In this document: positions 1-8,190 of the stretch, piece by piece
Layout: every line of letters starts with the position of its first letter
Numbering within the stretch: the first letter of the stretch is position 1
Origin: Neobacillus sp. FSL H8-0543
GTDB taxonomy: Bacteria > Bacillota > Bacilli > Bacillales > Cytobacillaceae
Length of the DNA stretch: 64,000 nt
NCBI RefSeq assembly: GCF_038592905.1
Contig: NZ_CP151943.1
Location: forward strand, 3,422,501 to 3,486,500
Reading direction: 5' to 3'
Made by a program: the position numbers and the translations under genes
Notes under the pieces: generated by a model
Seen by the model: only the letters and a program-made list of their open reading frames with translations
What the model was told of the DNA's origin: nothing
Database searches by the model: none

Positions 1-265
1 CCGTTTCGTTCGCACGATGGGCGGGATACTCGGTAAAGGCTTCATCTGGAGCTAAATCGTATTTTGTTCTAGAAACCACATCATCAGACCAGTTAACAAT
101 TACATTTTTTGCTCCAGTCTCATAAGCACTTTTGACCACAAGACGGACAAATTCCGCCGCATCTAGGGTTGCATTGACCACTAAGGTTTGGCCTTTCTGT
201 ACATTTACTCCGACTTTAACGGCAAGTTCTGCATATTTTTGAAGGTTTTTTTGAAATTCACTCAT
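1..265 (-). CDS. M29-family aminopeptidase (AmpS-like), N-terminal part
   Basis: The gene runs off the left edge, so only about 88 N-terminal residues are visible. They open with MSEFQKNLQKYAEL and continue with KGQTLVVNA, AAEFVRLV and GAKNVIVNW, the usual opening of M29 (thermophilic-type) metallo-aminopeptidases such as AmpS. Family knowledge: cytosolic dimers that remove N-terminal residues from peptides, with the metal ligands in the C-terminal half, outside this window. An AGGGAG ribosome binding site lies about seven bases before the ATG at 265. Family assignment is fairly sure; substrate preference is unknown. Confidence 0.8.
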   Translation of the reverse strand, partial: MSEFQKNLQKYAELAVKVGVNVQKGQTLVVNATLDAAEFVRLVVKSAYETGAKNVIVNWSDDVVSRTKYDLAPDEAFTEYPAHRANET

Positions 266-369
266 ATTATTAGTCTCCCTTTTTTCTGAATCTTCATGTT
301 ATATTGTAGCTTTTTTTAGTAAAAAAAGAAACTTCTAGTGGAGTATTAAAAAACAGTAGAACATTATCT

Positions 370-486
370 CTACTGTAGTTTGCTGCCATATACTTTTATA
401 TTTAAATAGATACCTGCTGAAAATACTACGAGAAAAGTAATGATGCCTGACAATGAAGTTGGAGCCATAAATTGTGATAATTCCAC
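370..486 (-). CDS. 38-residue single-span membrane microprotein, function unknown
   Basis: A small GTG-started frame of 38 residues beginning MELSQFMAPTSLSG. One hydrophobic segment (about residues 12-27, IITFLVVFSAGIYLNI) is followed by a short basic tail. A strong AGGGGTGG site sits five bases before the GTG, which is the main reason to believe the gene. It lies alone between the aminopeptidase and the MFS gene. I do not recognise the family. It could be a small membrane regulator or a sporulation-type microprotein, but nothing here decides that. Confidence 0.5.
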   Translation of the reverse strand: MELSQFMAPTSLSGIITFLVVFSAGIYLNIKVYGSKLQ

Positions 487-588
487 TGCTACCACCCCTT
501 TTTCAATAAAAACGTTTACAAGTTAATTATAAAACTTAAAGAGGTAAATGTGTACAAAATAGCACAAATTAGTGAATATTTTTCGAAC

Positions 589-611
589 AAAAAAAGGATC
601 CATTAGGATCC
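589..611 (-). terminator. Terminator overlapping the MFS stop codon
   Basis: Read on the minus strand, two GGATCC palindromes separated by four bases form a hairpin followed by seven T. The hairpin includes the stop codon of the MFS gene. Confidence 0.7.
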
Positions 612-1871
612 CATAGAAGCTTTTTTTTCAAAAGAATAAAACATAAGCCAGTATAGTCCAGCACTTACAAGAGCGAGCAGGCTGAGTAAAAAGAATGACC
701 ATTCATATCCAATTAAAACTGTCAACGGGATAGAAAGAGGGGCGATCGTACGGGCTATTGTGAATCTTAGACTTGCTGCGGCAAAATATTGCCCTCTCAT
801 ATGGTCTGGGGCAAGTTTGGAAACAAAGCTTTGTTGTATCCCTGCGCCCATTAACTCTGCAAAGGTGAAAATGACCATTGCAAAAATAAATCCCCAGATC
901 CACTGGGTTTGACTGAAGAGAATCATTGAAATCGCGTAAATAACAGATGAAAAGACAAACACATTTCGTTCCGTAAAGCTGGTCATCCATTTGGTTACAA
1001 AAACAGTTAGCAGAACAACAATTAAGCCATTTTCTGCAAGAATAATCCCGAAGGCTTGCTCGCCTCCGACGGTAAAGGACCAATTCCCAAGTGAAAAGAG
1101 GGTTTGATTGTGGACAACTTCTTTCATATAAACGGGAAACAATAAATCCAATTGCATAAACGTTTGTCCTACTAAAACTCCAGAAATAATAAAGAGAAGG
1201 AAGGTCTTGTCTTTAAAAATTAAGGTGTAATCCTTTAGCTGGTTTTGTAAAAAGTAATACCATTTTCTATCTGCCTGGATGGAATCTTCTTTTTGAACCG
1301 GTGCCGTTTCTCTTGTCCATTTTGCTAAAATAAATCCAATTAAAATACAAGCAAAACCTGCAAACAACAAAAGCTGAAAGCGGTAATCTACATAGAAAAT
1401 CGCCCCTAAAATCGGACCTACTACAACAGCGATATTGGTTGATGTATAGAAGATTGCAAATACATTACTTCGTTCCTTTTCGTTTACGACATCAGCTACC
1501 ATCGCTTGGCTAGCTGGCCAGTAAAATGAGCCAAATACCCCAGCAAATGCAAAGGCAATAAACCCTATCCATGGTGATTGAAGCCATGGGGAACTTGCTG
1601 CTGCAAATACTAAAAAGGAAAGTCCCTGCCCAATGGCAGACAGGACCATCATCCGTTTCCGTCCAAACCGATCGGCACAATAACCGCCCATTAAGTTAGC
1701 AATAACAGAAAAAATCTGTGAAAATACTAATAAAAATCCCGCTTTACTTTTACCAAATTCTTCTGCGAAGTAGATGGTTAAGAAGGGGAAAAACATCCAA
1801 AACGTAATGTTTATCAACGCCTCGCTAAACAAGCGGACCTTTAAATTTGGATCCCAATCTCTAATTCTCAT
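603..1871 (-). CDS. MFS transporter, drug-efflux type
   Basis: A 422-residue protein with about twelve hydrophobic segments and the major-facilitator signature GGYCADRFGRKR after the second span. It most resembles the Bacillus multidrug/H+ antiporter group (YttB/YfiS type). Family role: proton-driven export of small molecules across the cytoplasmic membrane. The ATG at 1871 is preceded by GGGGAT. Its N-terminus shares the pattern K-V-R-L with the MFS pump at 44129, and both carry a GGY..DR..RKR loop, so the two are probably distant paralogues. No adjacent regulator gives the substrate away. Confidence 0.85.
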   Translation of the reverse strand: MRIRDWDPNLKVRLFSEALINITFWMFFPFLTIYFAEEFGKSKAGFLLVFSQIFSVIANLMGGYCADRFGRKRMMVLSAIGQGLSFLVFAAASSPWLQSPWIGFIAFAFAGVFGSFYWPASQAMVADVVNEKERSNVFAIFYTSTNIAVVVGPILGAIFYVDYRFQLLLFAGFACILIGFILAKWTRETAPVQKEDSIQADRKWYYFLQNQLKDYTLIFKDKTFLLFIISGVLVGQTFMQLDLLFPVYMKEVVHNQTLFSLGNWSFTVGGEQAFGIILAENGLIVVLLTVFVTKWMTSFTERNVFVFSSVIYAISMILFSQTQWIWGFIFAMVIFTFAELMGAGIQQSFVSKLAPDHMRGQYFAAASLRFTIARTIAPLSIPLTVLIGYEWSFFLLSLLALVSAGLYWLMFYSFEKKASMGS

Positions 1872-2058
1872 GATGTATCCCCGTTTCTAAAATTTCTAAC
1901 TTTTCCATCATTTATCATACTATCTCACTATAAATTTATACAAGTAAAAAATAGAGTAGTAAAACTAGATTCATATATGACTACGTGATTAAAGGGACTT
2001 ACTTGGAAATTCAGAGCACTTCCTACGGTTGAGAGAGATACTACAAAAAGAGGCTCTA

Positions 2059-2372
2059 TTACTACAAAGTTTGGTGCATTATCTACAAAGTAGGTGCCAC
2101 TTACTACATTTCCAGGTAACCTTATCTACAAACTTTGGGTAAATAAGGAAACTACTACTCTTGCCCAGCTGCTTACTACAAGGTTTGGTACATTATCTAC
2201 AAAGTTGATGCCACTTACTACAATTCAAGGTAAGTTATCTACAAAGTTTGGACAAATAAGGAAACTACTACTCTTGCCCAGCTGCTTACTACAAAGTTTG
2301 GTGCATTATCTACAAAGTAGGTGCCACTTACTACATTTCCAGGTAACTTATCTACAAACTTTGGATAAATAA
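2059..2372 (-). repeat. First block of 114-bp phased repeats (reverse orientation)
   Basis: Nearly three copies of a 113-114-bp unit fill the space between the MFS gene and topB. Read on the plus strand, CTAC cores occur at 21-base steps (for example 2062, 2083, 2104), and the first core of each unit recurs at 2062, 2176 and 2289. The unit is the reverse complement of the larger array at 18533-19770. It is not coding: frames through it are short and lack ribosome binding sites. The rest of 1872-2440 holds no gene that I can see. Confidence 0.85.
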
Positions 2373-2400
2373 GGAAATACCAGTTGCTAGACTCAAATAA

Positions 2401-2440
2401 AAACCGCACGAGATTTCACAACGAAATCTCGTGCGGTTTT
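2401..2440 (-). terminator. Terminator of topB
   Basis: A perfect 16-bp stem with a five-base loop (CCGCACGAGATTTC arm) is flanked by A and T runs. It lies directly after the topB stop codon and could work in both directions. Confidence 0.85.
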
Positions 2441-4531
2441 TTAATCCTGATCCTTTAGAGCTTGCTTCAGCAAATCACCTAGACTTGTGCCAAAGTCTTC
2501 TTTTTGTGTGTATTTTTGTACGAGCTTTTGTGCTTCTTTCTTATTTACAGACTTTTTCTTATCTTCGGCTTTCTCAACTACATTACAGCGTCGGCATTGG
2601 AAATATAGACCCGCTTTGCCTTCATGCATCTCCATTTTTTTATGACACTGAGGGCAACGTCGATTGGAAAGCTTTGGATCTTTCCGTTTGCGATAAGAAC
2701 ATTCTACGCTTGAGCAAACAAGAATTTTTCCTTCCTTTGTGTTTCTTTCCTTCAAAAAAGAATTACATTCGGGACATTTGGACCCGGTTAAATTATGAGC
2801 GCGATAGGATTGGTCGCTTGCTTTAATCTCCGAAACAAACTGCTCGGTTTGACGGCGGATTTTTTGTGAAAAGGCTTTTGGATCGGCCTTTCCTTTCGAG
2901 ATTTGTTCAAGCTCTTGTTCCCATTTTGCTGTCAATTCAGGTGACTTTAATTCATCATTAACCAGCTCAATAAGCTGTTTGCCCTTTTTGGTGGAATGAA
3001 AGCGTCCGTTTTGTCGTTCGACTACCTCGGTCTCCACCAGTCTTTCGATAATTTCTGCCCTTGTTGCTGGTGTACCAAGTCCAAACTTTTCCATTTGCCC
3101 GAGTACATCTGCTTCTGAATAGCGCTGTGGCGGTTCAGTCCACTTTTGGTTTATGTTCACGTTCTTTATGGTAAAAGATTGGCCGCGAGAAATTTTCCCA
3201 ATATTTTCTCCAGCTTGTTCTGTTTCCTCTTTACCTAAGACTTTTTTGAAACCTAATTCAATCACGTTTGTTTCTCTAGCAGTAAAGGTTTCACCTTCTG
3301 CTTTAATGGTGGCGTGTATGATTTCATATTCATAAGCAGGAAGAAACAAGGCAAGAAATCTTCTTGCAATCAGGTCATATATTTTTCTTTCATCATTATC
3401 AAGCACACTTAGGTTGAGCCTTTGCTCAGTTGGAATGATGGCATGGTGATCGGTTACCTTTTCATTGTTGAAGACACGCTTTGCCAAAACATTCCCTTTC
3501 TTTGCAAGTAATGGCCTAACTTCATCATTATATCCAGACGCCATTCCTTGAAGGCGATCATTCATAGTGTTAATCATATCCGTGGTTAAATAACGGGAAT
3601 CGGTTCTTGGATAGGTAACAATTTTATACTGCTCATATAAACGCTGCAAAACATTTAAGGTCTTCTTAGCAGGAAATCCAAACCGTTTATTAGCGTCACG
3701 TTGAAGCTCAGTTAAATCATAAGGCATCGGCTGTGGTTCAGACTTTTTCTTGCGCTCTATTTTTTCAATAACCGCTTTTGTACCTGTTACTTTTTTTAGT
3801 ATTTTATCGGCTTCCTCCTTGTTGAAGAGGCGCTTCTCGTTGCCGCGTTCCCAGTCAGTAGAGAGCGGTCCGATATCGGCACGAATCGTCCAATACTCTT
3901 GCGGGACAAATTTTTGTATTTGCTTCTCGCGATCAAGAACCATCGCTAAGGTTGGGGTTTGAACCCTGCCTGCCGAAAGTGGATCCTTATATTTCGTTGT
4001 CAGTGCTCTTGTTACATTCAAACCGATAAGCCAATCCGCCTCTGCACGACAGACGGCTGAATGGTAAAGATCATCAAATTGTTTTCCAGGTTTTAATTGT
4101 TTAAACCCATCTTTTATCGCCTTGTCTGTTTGCGATGAAATCCACAATCTTTTTAAAGGTTTATTCCAATGGATTTTGTCAAGAATCCAGCGTGCAACAA
4201 GTTCTCCCTCACGCCCTGCGTCTGTCGCTATGATACATTCATTAATGTCTTTTCTTTTTGCGAGCGTTTCAATCGCCCGATACTGATGGCTTGTTTGTTT
4301 CATCACCTTTAAGCCCATTTTTGGCGGGATGATAGGCAGATCCTCTAAATTCCAAGTTTTATACTTTGTATCGTAATGCTCAGGCATTTTTAACTCGATT
4401 AAATGACCAAGTGCCCAAGTGACGACATACTGATTACCTTCCATATAACTATTATGTTTTTGATTGCAGCCAAGGACGCGTGCGAGTTCTCTAGCTACAC
4501 TTGGTTTTTCTGCAAGTACAAGAGATTTCAT
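2441..4531 (-). CDS. topB: DNA topoisomerase III (type IA)
   Basis: A 696-residue type IA topoisomerase. The Toprim domain opens with SLVLAEKPSVA and carries the acidic motif TDAGREGE near residues 104-111. The catalytic tyrosine lies in the motif TYPRTDSR. The C-terminus has two zinc-ribbon-like cysteine clusters (CPEC and CPQC blocks), as in Bacillus TopB. It relaxes and decatenates DNA through a transient 5'-phosphotyrosyl break. I place the start at 4531 because a GGAAGGAG site sits five bases upstream; an in-frame ATG at 4552 lacks one. It is a single gene ending at a strong terminator. Confidence 0.95.
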   Translation of the reverse strand: MKSLVLAEKPSVARELARVLGCNQKHNSYMEGNQYVVTWALGHLIELKMPEHYDTKYKTWNLEDLPIIPPKMGLKVMKQTSHQYRAIETLAKRKDINECIIATDAGREGELVARWILDKIHWNKPLKRLWISSQTDKAIKDGFKQLKPGKQFDDLYHSAVCRAEADWLIGLNVTRALTTKYKDPLSAGRVQTPTLAMVLDREKQIQKFVPQEYWTIRADIGPLSTDWERGNEKRLFNKEEADKILKKVTGTKAVIEKIERKKKSEPQPMPYDLTELQRDANKRFGFPAKKTLNVLQRLYEQYKIVTYPRTDSRYLTTDMINTMNDRLQGMASGYNDEVRPLLAKKGNVLAKRVFNNEKVTDHHAIIPTEQRLNLSVLDNDERKIYDLIARRFLALFLPAYEYEIIHATIKAEGETFTARETNVIELGFKKVLGKEETEQAGENIGKISRGQSFTIKNVNINQKWTEPPQRYSEADVLGQMEKFGLGTPATRAEIIERLVETEVVERQNGRFHSTKKGKQLIELVNDELKSPELTAKWEQELEQISKGKADPKAFSQKIRRQTEQFVSEIKASDQSYRAHNLTGSKCPECNSFLKERNTKEGKILVCSSVECSYRKRKDPKLSNRRCPQCHKKMEMHEGKAGLYFQCRRCNVVEKAEDKKKSVNKKEAQKLVQKYTQKEDFGTSLGDLLKQALKDQD

Positions 4532-4663
4532 AAATACTCCTTCCATAAACAAAGCTTTTTTAACAGTATAACGGAAATGACAGCAGTTTTGTAATATTGT
4601 CGCTGGGTGCTTTTATTTGTTATTGTGGTAAAGTGTTATCGTGTTAAAATTCTGACAATTTTG

Positions 4664-4693
4664 TTGACAAACAAGGTTTTCCTCACATACACT
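4664..4693 (+). promoter_or_regulatory. Candidate sigma-A promoter for hutH
   Basis: TTGACA at 4664-4669 and TACACT at 4688-4693 with an 18-base spacer, about 165 bases before the histidase start. The -35 is perfect; the -10 is weaker. Confidence 0.45.
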
Positions 4694-4775
4694 AGTTATT
4701 AATACAATAGTATTTAGAATGGACTGATTCCCATGAGACATCTAATAACAGTTAGATATTCAGTATTGTTCATAA

Positions 4776-4826
4776 AAGAGGCTGGACTCCAAATCTTATA
4801 AGATGTGGAATCTGAGCCTCTTTTCT
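4776..4826 (+). terminator. Terminator-like hairpin in the hutH leader
   Basis: AAAAGAGGCT and AGCCTCTTTT form the outer stem. An inner palindrome ATCTTATAAGAT forms the tip, and a T-rich run follows. It sits between the candidate promoter and the hutH ribosome binding site, so it may be an attenuator. The stem also resembles a common Bacillales terminator type. Confidence 0.55.
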
Positions 4827-4857
4827 TTATTCCACTAATATGGTAGAGGTGAGAAAT

Positions 4858-6375
4858 ATGTTGATGTTAACAGGTCAAAATTTAACGTTGGATCAAATGA
4901 AGCAAGTGTTATACCGTAAAGAAAAAGTGGGAGCCTCGGAAAAAAGCCTTGAAGCAGTTCAAAAGAGCAGAGAGGCTGTGGAAAGAATTGTTTCGGAACG
5001 AAGAGTCGTTTATGGAATAAATACAGGGTTTGGAAAATTCAGTGACGTGTTAATTAATCCAGAGGACGTTGGTGAGCTCCAGCTTAATCTCATCCGTTCT
5101 CATGCATGTGGAATAGGAGAGCCGTTTCCTGAAATGGTTTCAAAAGCGATGGTTCTTTTACGTGCAAACGCACTTTTAAAGGGATACTCAGGTGTGAGAC
5201 CGATTGTAATTGAGAAGCTTTTAGAACTAGTGAATACTGAAATTAATCCTGTCATTCCTCAACAAGGTTCACTGGGAGCTAGTGGTGATTTGGCACCGCT
5301 TTCCCATTTAGCTCTGGTGTTAATCGGTGAAGGGGAGGTATTTTATAAGGGAAATCAAATGGATTCTCTCCAAGCATTGCAGATAGAGGGAATTGAGCCC
5401 ATAAAATTACAGGCAAAAGAGGGTCTTGCTCTGATTAATGGTACACAGGCAATGACAGCAATGGGAGTAGTCGGTTACTTAGAGGCAGAGCAACTGGCAT
5501 ATGAAAGTGAATTAATCGCATCGATGACGATGGAGGGCTTAAATGGGATTATTGATGCCTTTGCAGAAGAAGTTCACATTGCGAGAGGCTATAAACAACA
5601 AATTGATACGGCAGCAAGAATCCGCCGATACTTAAGCGATAGTTTACTGACATCGATGCAGGGAGAAGTACGTGTCCAGGATGCCTATTCGCTCAGATGC
5701 ATCCCGCAGGTTCATGGTGCTTCCTGGCAGGTTCTCGATTATGTAAAAGAAAAATTAGAGATTGAAATGAATGCTGCAACAGACAACCCATTAATTTTTG
5801 ATGAGGGTGAAAATGTAATTTCAGGCGGTAACTTTCACGGCCAACCGATTGCTTTTGCGATGGATTTCATGAAGGTTGCAATGGCGGAGCTGGCGAATAT
5901 TTCTGAAAGAAGAATTGAAAGACTTGTAAACCCACAATTGAATGATTTACCAGCCTTTTTAAGTCCTGAACCTGGTCTGCAGTCAGGAGCGATGATTATG
6001 CAATATGCTGCTGCTGCACTTGTTTCGGAAAATAAAACCCTAGCGCATCCTGCAAGTGTCGATTCCATCCCATCATCGGCTAACCAAGAAGACCATGTCA
6101 GCATGGGTACGATTGCTGCCAGGCATGCGTATCAAATAATTCAAAACGCAAGAAGGGTCATTGCCATTGAACTTATTTGTGCAATGCAGGCCGTTGAAAT
6201 ACGAGGGGTGGAAAAAATGGCCACACAGACAAAAAAGTTTTATGAGAAAGGCAGAGAGTTAGTACCATCCATTACGAAAGACCGAGTTTTCTCGAAAGAT
6301 ATTGAAAAAGCTGCAGAAGGACTAAAGTCCTCTGATTTTCTTAGGCAAATTCATCAATTGGATAATGTAAAGTAG
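4858..6375 (+). CDS. hutH: Histidine ammonia-lyase (histidase)
   Basis: A 505-residue histidase that deaminates L-histidine to urocanate, the first step of histidine use. The motif [12 protein letters not shown] contains the Ala-Ser-Gly triad (about residues 141-143) that cyclises to the MIO electrophile. Length matches B. subtilis HutH. I start at 4858 because AGAGGTGAG lies just upstream. Unlike B. subtilis, no hutP precedes it and no hutU, hutI, hutG or hutM follows, so the rest of the pathway is elsewhere or missing. The upstream hairpin at 4776-4826 may control read-through. Confidence 0.93.
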   Translation: MLMLTGQNLTLDQMKQVLYRKEKVGASEKSLEAVQKSREAVERIVSERRVVYGINTGFGKFSDVLINPEDVGELQLNLIRSHACGIGEPFPEMVSKAMVLLRANALLKGYSGVRPIVIEKLLELVNTEINPVIPQQGSLGASGDLAPLSHLALVLIGEGEVFYKGNQMDSLQALQIEGIEPIKLQAKEGLALINGTQAMTAMGVVGYLEAEQLAYESELIASMTMEGLNGIIDAFAEEVHIARGYKQQIDTAARIRRYLSDSLLTSMQGEVRVQDAYSLRCIPQVHGASWQVLDYVKEKLEIEMNAATDNPLIFDEGENVISGGNFHGQPIAFAMDFMKVAMAELANISERRIERLVNPQLNDLPAFLSPEPGLQSGAMIMQYAAAALVSENKTLAHPASVDSIPSSANQEDHVSMGTIAARHAYQIIQNARRVIAIELICAMQAVEIRGVEKMATQTKKFYEKGRELVPSITKDRVFSKDIEKAAEGLKSSDFLRQIHQLDNVK

Positions 6376-6400
6376 ACCTTACTTATATTAGTAAGGTCTG

Positions 6401-6439
6401 AAAAAAGGTATGAGCCAAATTTAAATCATACCTTTTTTC
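6401..6439 (+). terminator. Terminator of hutH
   Basis: AAAAAAGGTATGA and TCATACCTTTTTT arms with a 12-base loop. The structure is symmetrical, so it can also end the small gene on the opposite strand. Confidence 0.8.
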
Positions 6440-6595
6440 TTATTCTTCCTCGACTCTATTCTTAAAGGCTTCTCTGACTACAAGAAACTCCTCGTCCCCA
6501 ATTGCCTCTTTGGAATGCTTTTCCACTTGGTTATTTTTTGGAAGGTCACCAGGATGGCCCTTCTTTTTATGATTAAAATGTTCTCCACGTGCCAA
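6440..6595 (-). CDS. Small charged protein, 51 residues, unknown function
   Basis: TTG-started frame with an AAAGGGGTG site six bases upstream. The protein begins MARGEHFNHKKKGHPGDLPK and ends in an acidic stretch KNRVEEE. The first half is rich in His, Lys and Gly and the second half is acidic; there is no membrane segment. The composition recalls small Bacillaceae spore or stress proteins, but I cannot name the family. It ends at the shared terminator with hutH. Confidence 0.6.
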   Translation of the reverse strand: MARGEHFNHKKKGHPGDLPKNNQVEKHSKEAIGDEEFLVVREAFKNRVEEE

Positions 6596-6696
6596 AATCA
6601 ACACCCCTTTCTTCTTCGAGAGTAGGTTTCCCTACCCGCCTTTAGATTATTACATCTTACATCGAAAAAAAGCTGGCGCTGTGACTCAAGGTAAGG

Positions 6697-6816
6697 TCAC
6701 TCTTCGCCTGCTTTTTCTTCTGGTTTCGAAGGACGGCACATATGATCAATTAGGAATCCAAAAAACAGAATAAAGACAATGGGAATGGAGTAATTAAGTA
6801 TGTGGATAAAGGTCAT
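6697..6816 (-). CDS. 39-residue membrane microprotein
   Basis: ATG start with a GGAGGTG site ten bases upstream. One hydrophobic stretch (about residues 3-24) is followed by a short charged tail ending KPEEKAGEE. It lies just upstream of, and in the same direction as, the 51-residue gene. I know no function for it. The ribosome binding site and the typical single-span layout support it as a real gene. Confidence 0.5.
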   Translation of the reverse strand: MTFIHILNYSIPIVFILFFGFLIDHMCRPSKPEEKAGEE

Positions 6817-7240
6817 AAGGGGAGGTCACCTCCAGTATTAGAAAATTATAAATATTTAGTCTATTTACAAGTTGTTTATATTATATGCTATTTGTCACAA
6901 AACAGACAAATATTTATGATAGTAAATACCATCGAGTTCTTTGAAACTAAACTGAAAAGTTAAGGTGTTTTTCGACTTTAATTTCCTCTTTTTTCCTAAT
7001 TTAAACACCTAATCTCCTAAGGGGAATGATTTGTAAGTTGGTTTGAATCGAATTTTGTAGAAAGTTGAAGAAATATGTAGTAAATAGTAGTTAGAAAATT
7101 TAGAATGGTTGACAAAATATAACAGTGTACTGAAATAGGACTTTATATAATAAATATAGTTAATAGAGCTTAAGTAGATAGGCCTATATAAAAAATCAGA
7201 ATAGTCAAACAAATACCTAGGTTATTAAAGAAATCAGAAA
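6817..7240. other. Gene-free AT-rich region ahead of the riboswitch
   Basis: I see no credible gene here; a 67-residue minus-strand frame at 7009-7212 has no ribosome binding site. A TATAAT at 7146-7151 may be the -10 of the riboswitch transcript, but no matching -35 stands at the usual distance. A TTGACA at 7109-7114 is too far away. Confidence 0.4.
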
Positions 7241-7322
7241 AAGGCAAACCTTTTTGAAAGATAGGGACGCAAAGCCACGGATCTAAGGTAAGGATAAATA
7301 CTACGATAGCCGGGCTGCCTGG
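7238..7322 (+). promoter_or_regulatory. Cyclic-di-GMP-I (GEMM) riboswitch aptamer
   Basis: The sequence shows the conserved GEMM-I blocks in order. GGCAAACC begins at 7242, a stem capped by a GAAA tetraloop follows, then GGGACGCAAAGCC (7264-7276), CTAAGG in the second stem, and TAGCCGGGCTGCC closing the first stem (to 7319). These are the known c-di-GMP-binding features. The aptamer ends 33 bases before the start of the SinI-like gene at 7353. A candidate expression platform exists: AAATACT (7296-7302) inside the aptamer can pair with AGTATTT (7333-7339). The latter can instead form a local hairpin through AATAC (7323-7327), right before the GGGAG ribosome binding site. Confidence 0.9.
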
Positions 7323-7352
7323 AATACGAATAAGTATTTTGGGAGTGAGAAT

Positions 7353-7502
7353 GTGGTGATTTCAGTGAAAATGATTGATGGAATGGATTTAGAATGGGTG
7401 GCCCTTATTTCAGAAGCAAAGGAATTAGGCCTATCAAAGGAATTAGTTCGGGAATTTCTTCATCGTAATGAGGTCAAAGAGTCATTTGTTGAAAATCGCT
7501 AA
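7353..7502 (+). CDS. sinI: SinI-like antirepressor
   Basis: A 49-residue protein. Its core, DLEWVALISEAKELGLSKEL followed by VREFLHRNE, aligns with the SinR-binding helices of B. subtilis SinI (DQEWVELMMEAKEANISPEE, then IRKYLLLNK). SinI sequesters the SinR repressor and so releases matrix genes. The GTG at 7353 lies seven bases after GGGAG; a second GTG follows at once and an ATG lies six codons in. Unlike the B. subtilis sinIR operon, this gene converges on sinR. It is the only gene directly behind the c-di-GMP riboswitch. It was assigned from sequence pattern only. Confidence 0.85.
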   Translation: MVISVKMIDGMDLEWVALISEAKELGLSKELVREFLHRNEVKESFVENR

Positions 7503-7520
7503 AGATACATAACTAAAAAT

Positions 7521-7563
7521 AAAAGCATTCTACAAAGTTTTTTGTAGAATGCTCTTCTTTTTT
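7521..7563. terminator. Bidirectional terminator between sinI and sinR
   Basis: AGCATTCTACAAA and TTTGTAGAATGCT arms, a short T loop and a T-rich tail. It separates the two convergent genes. Confidence 0.85.
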
Positions 7564-7569
7564 AAAAGG

Positions 7570-7902
7570 TTATTCGTTGTTATTATTTTGATTAATTCGC
7601 CACCTGTTAAATTCAAGAAAGTCCCGAAATTGCTCTTTTGAGACACCTGACTTCATAGCATCTTTGACAAGATTCATCCAATCGCTGTCTAAATCATCTT
7701 TATTTATATGTTCATGGATTAAATAGTCAACAGGCACTTTTAAAACAGCAGCAATCTTTTCAAGAAACTGAATTGATGGATTCGTTTGCAGATTTCTTTC
7801 GAGAGAGCTTAAATAAGATTTAGCAACTCCAGCTTGTTCTGCCAGTTCGGATAGTGACATTTTCTTCTCTAAACGGAATTTTTTAACACGATCACCTATC
7901 AT
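7570..7902 (-). CDS. sinR: SinR-type master regulator of biofilm formation
   Basis: A 110-residue repressor. The N-terminal helix-turn-helix (SLSELAEQAGVAKSYLSSLE, about residues 16-35) and the following ERNLQTNPSIQFLEKI are almost identical to B. subtilis SinR. The C-terminal helices (DLDSDWMNLVKDAMKSGVSK then EQFRDFLEFNRWR) form the tetramerisation and SinI-binding part. SinR represses matrix operons in Bacillus. An AAAGAAC heptamer at 7973-7979, the complement of the GTTCTYT SinR operator, lies just upstream of the gene and hints at autoregulation. The gene is convergent with sinI. Confidence 0.92.
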   Translation of the reverse strand: MIGDRVKKFRLEKKMSLSELAEQAGVAKSYLSSLERNLQTNPSIQFLEKIAAVLKVPVDYLIHEHINKDDLDSDWMNLVKDAMKSGVSKEQFRDFLEFNRWRINQNNNNE

Positions 7903-8190
7903 TATATTTCACTCACCTAAATTTTATTATTACAATAACAATATTACCAAAAATAATGGTAAAGTTCCATATAAAGAACATATTAAAGAAAAAAAAGTTT
8001 TAATCTACCTTTAGTTTCTTAAAAGGATAAATCGACAAGCGATACCTTTGAAAAAATAGTAAGAAGGGGATAATATAAGAATGTATTCAACTCTGAACAA
8101 CAGTTACTGGCTTTATTCATTTATCTGATTATTGGAAGAAGTAAAATTGTCGTAAGAATACATAAAAATATAAAAAAGGCAGGGAAGAAA

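Noticed and set aside
7050..7095. TGTAG motifs that look like a solo unit of the 114-bp repeat
   Set aside because: The cores are 20 and 10 bases apart, not 21, and the rest of the unit is absent.
7009..7212. 67-codon frame on the minus strand upstream of the riboswitch
   Set aside because: AT-rich with repeated Tyr and Ser, no ribosome binding site and no recognisable pattern.
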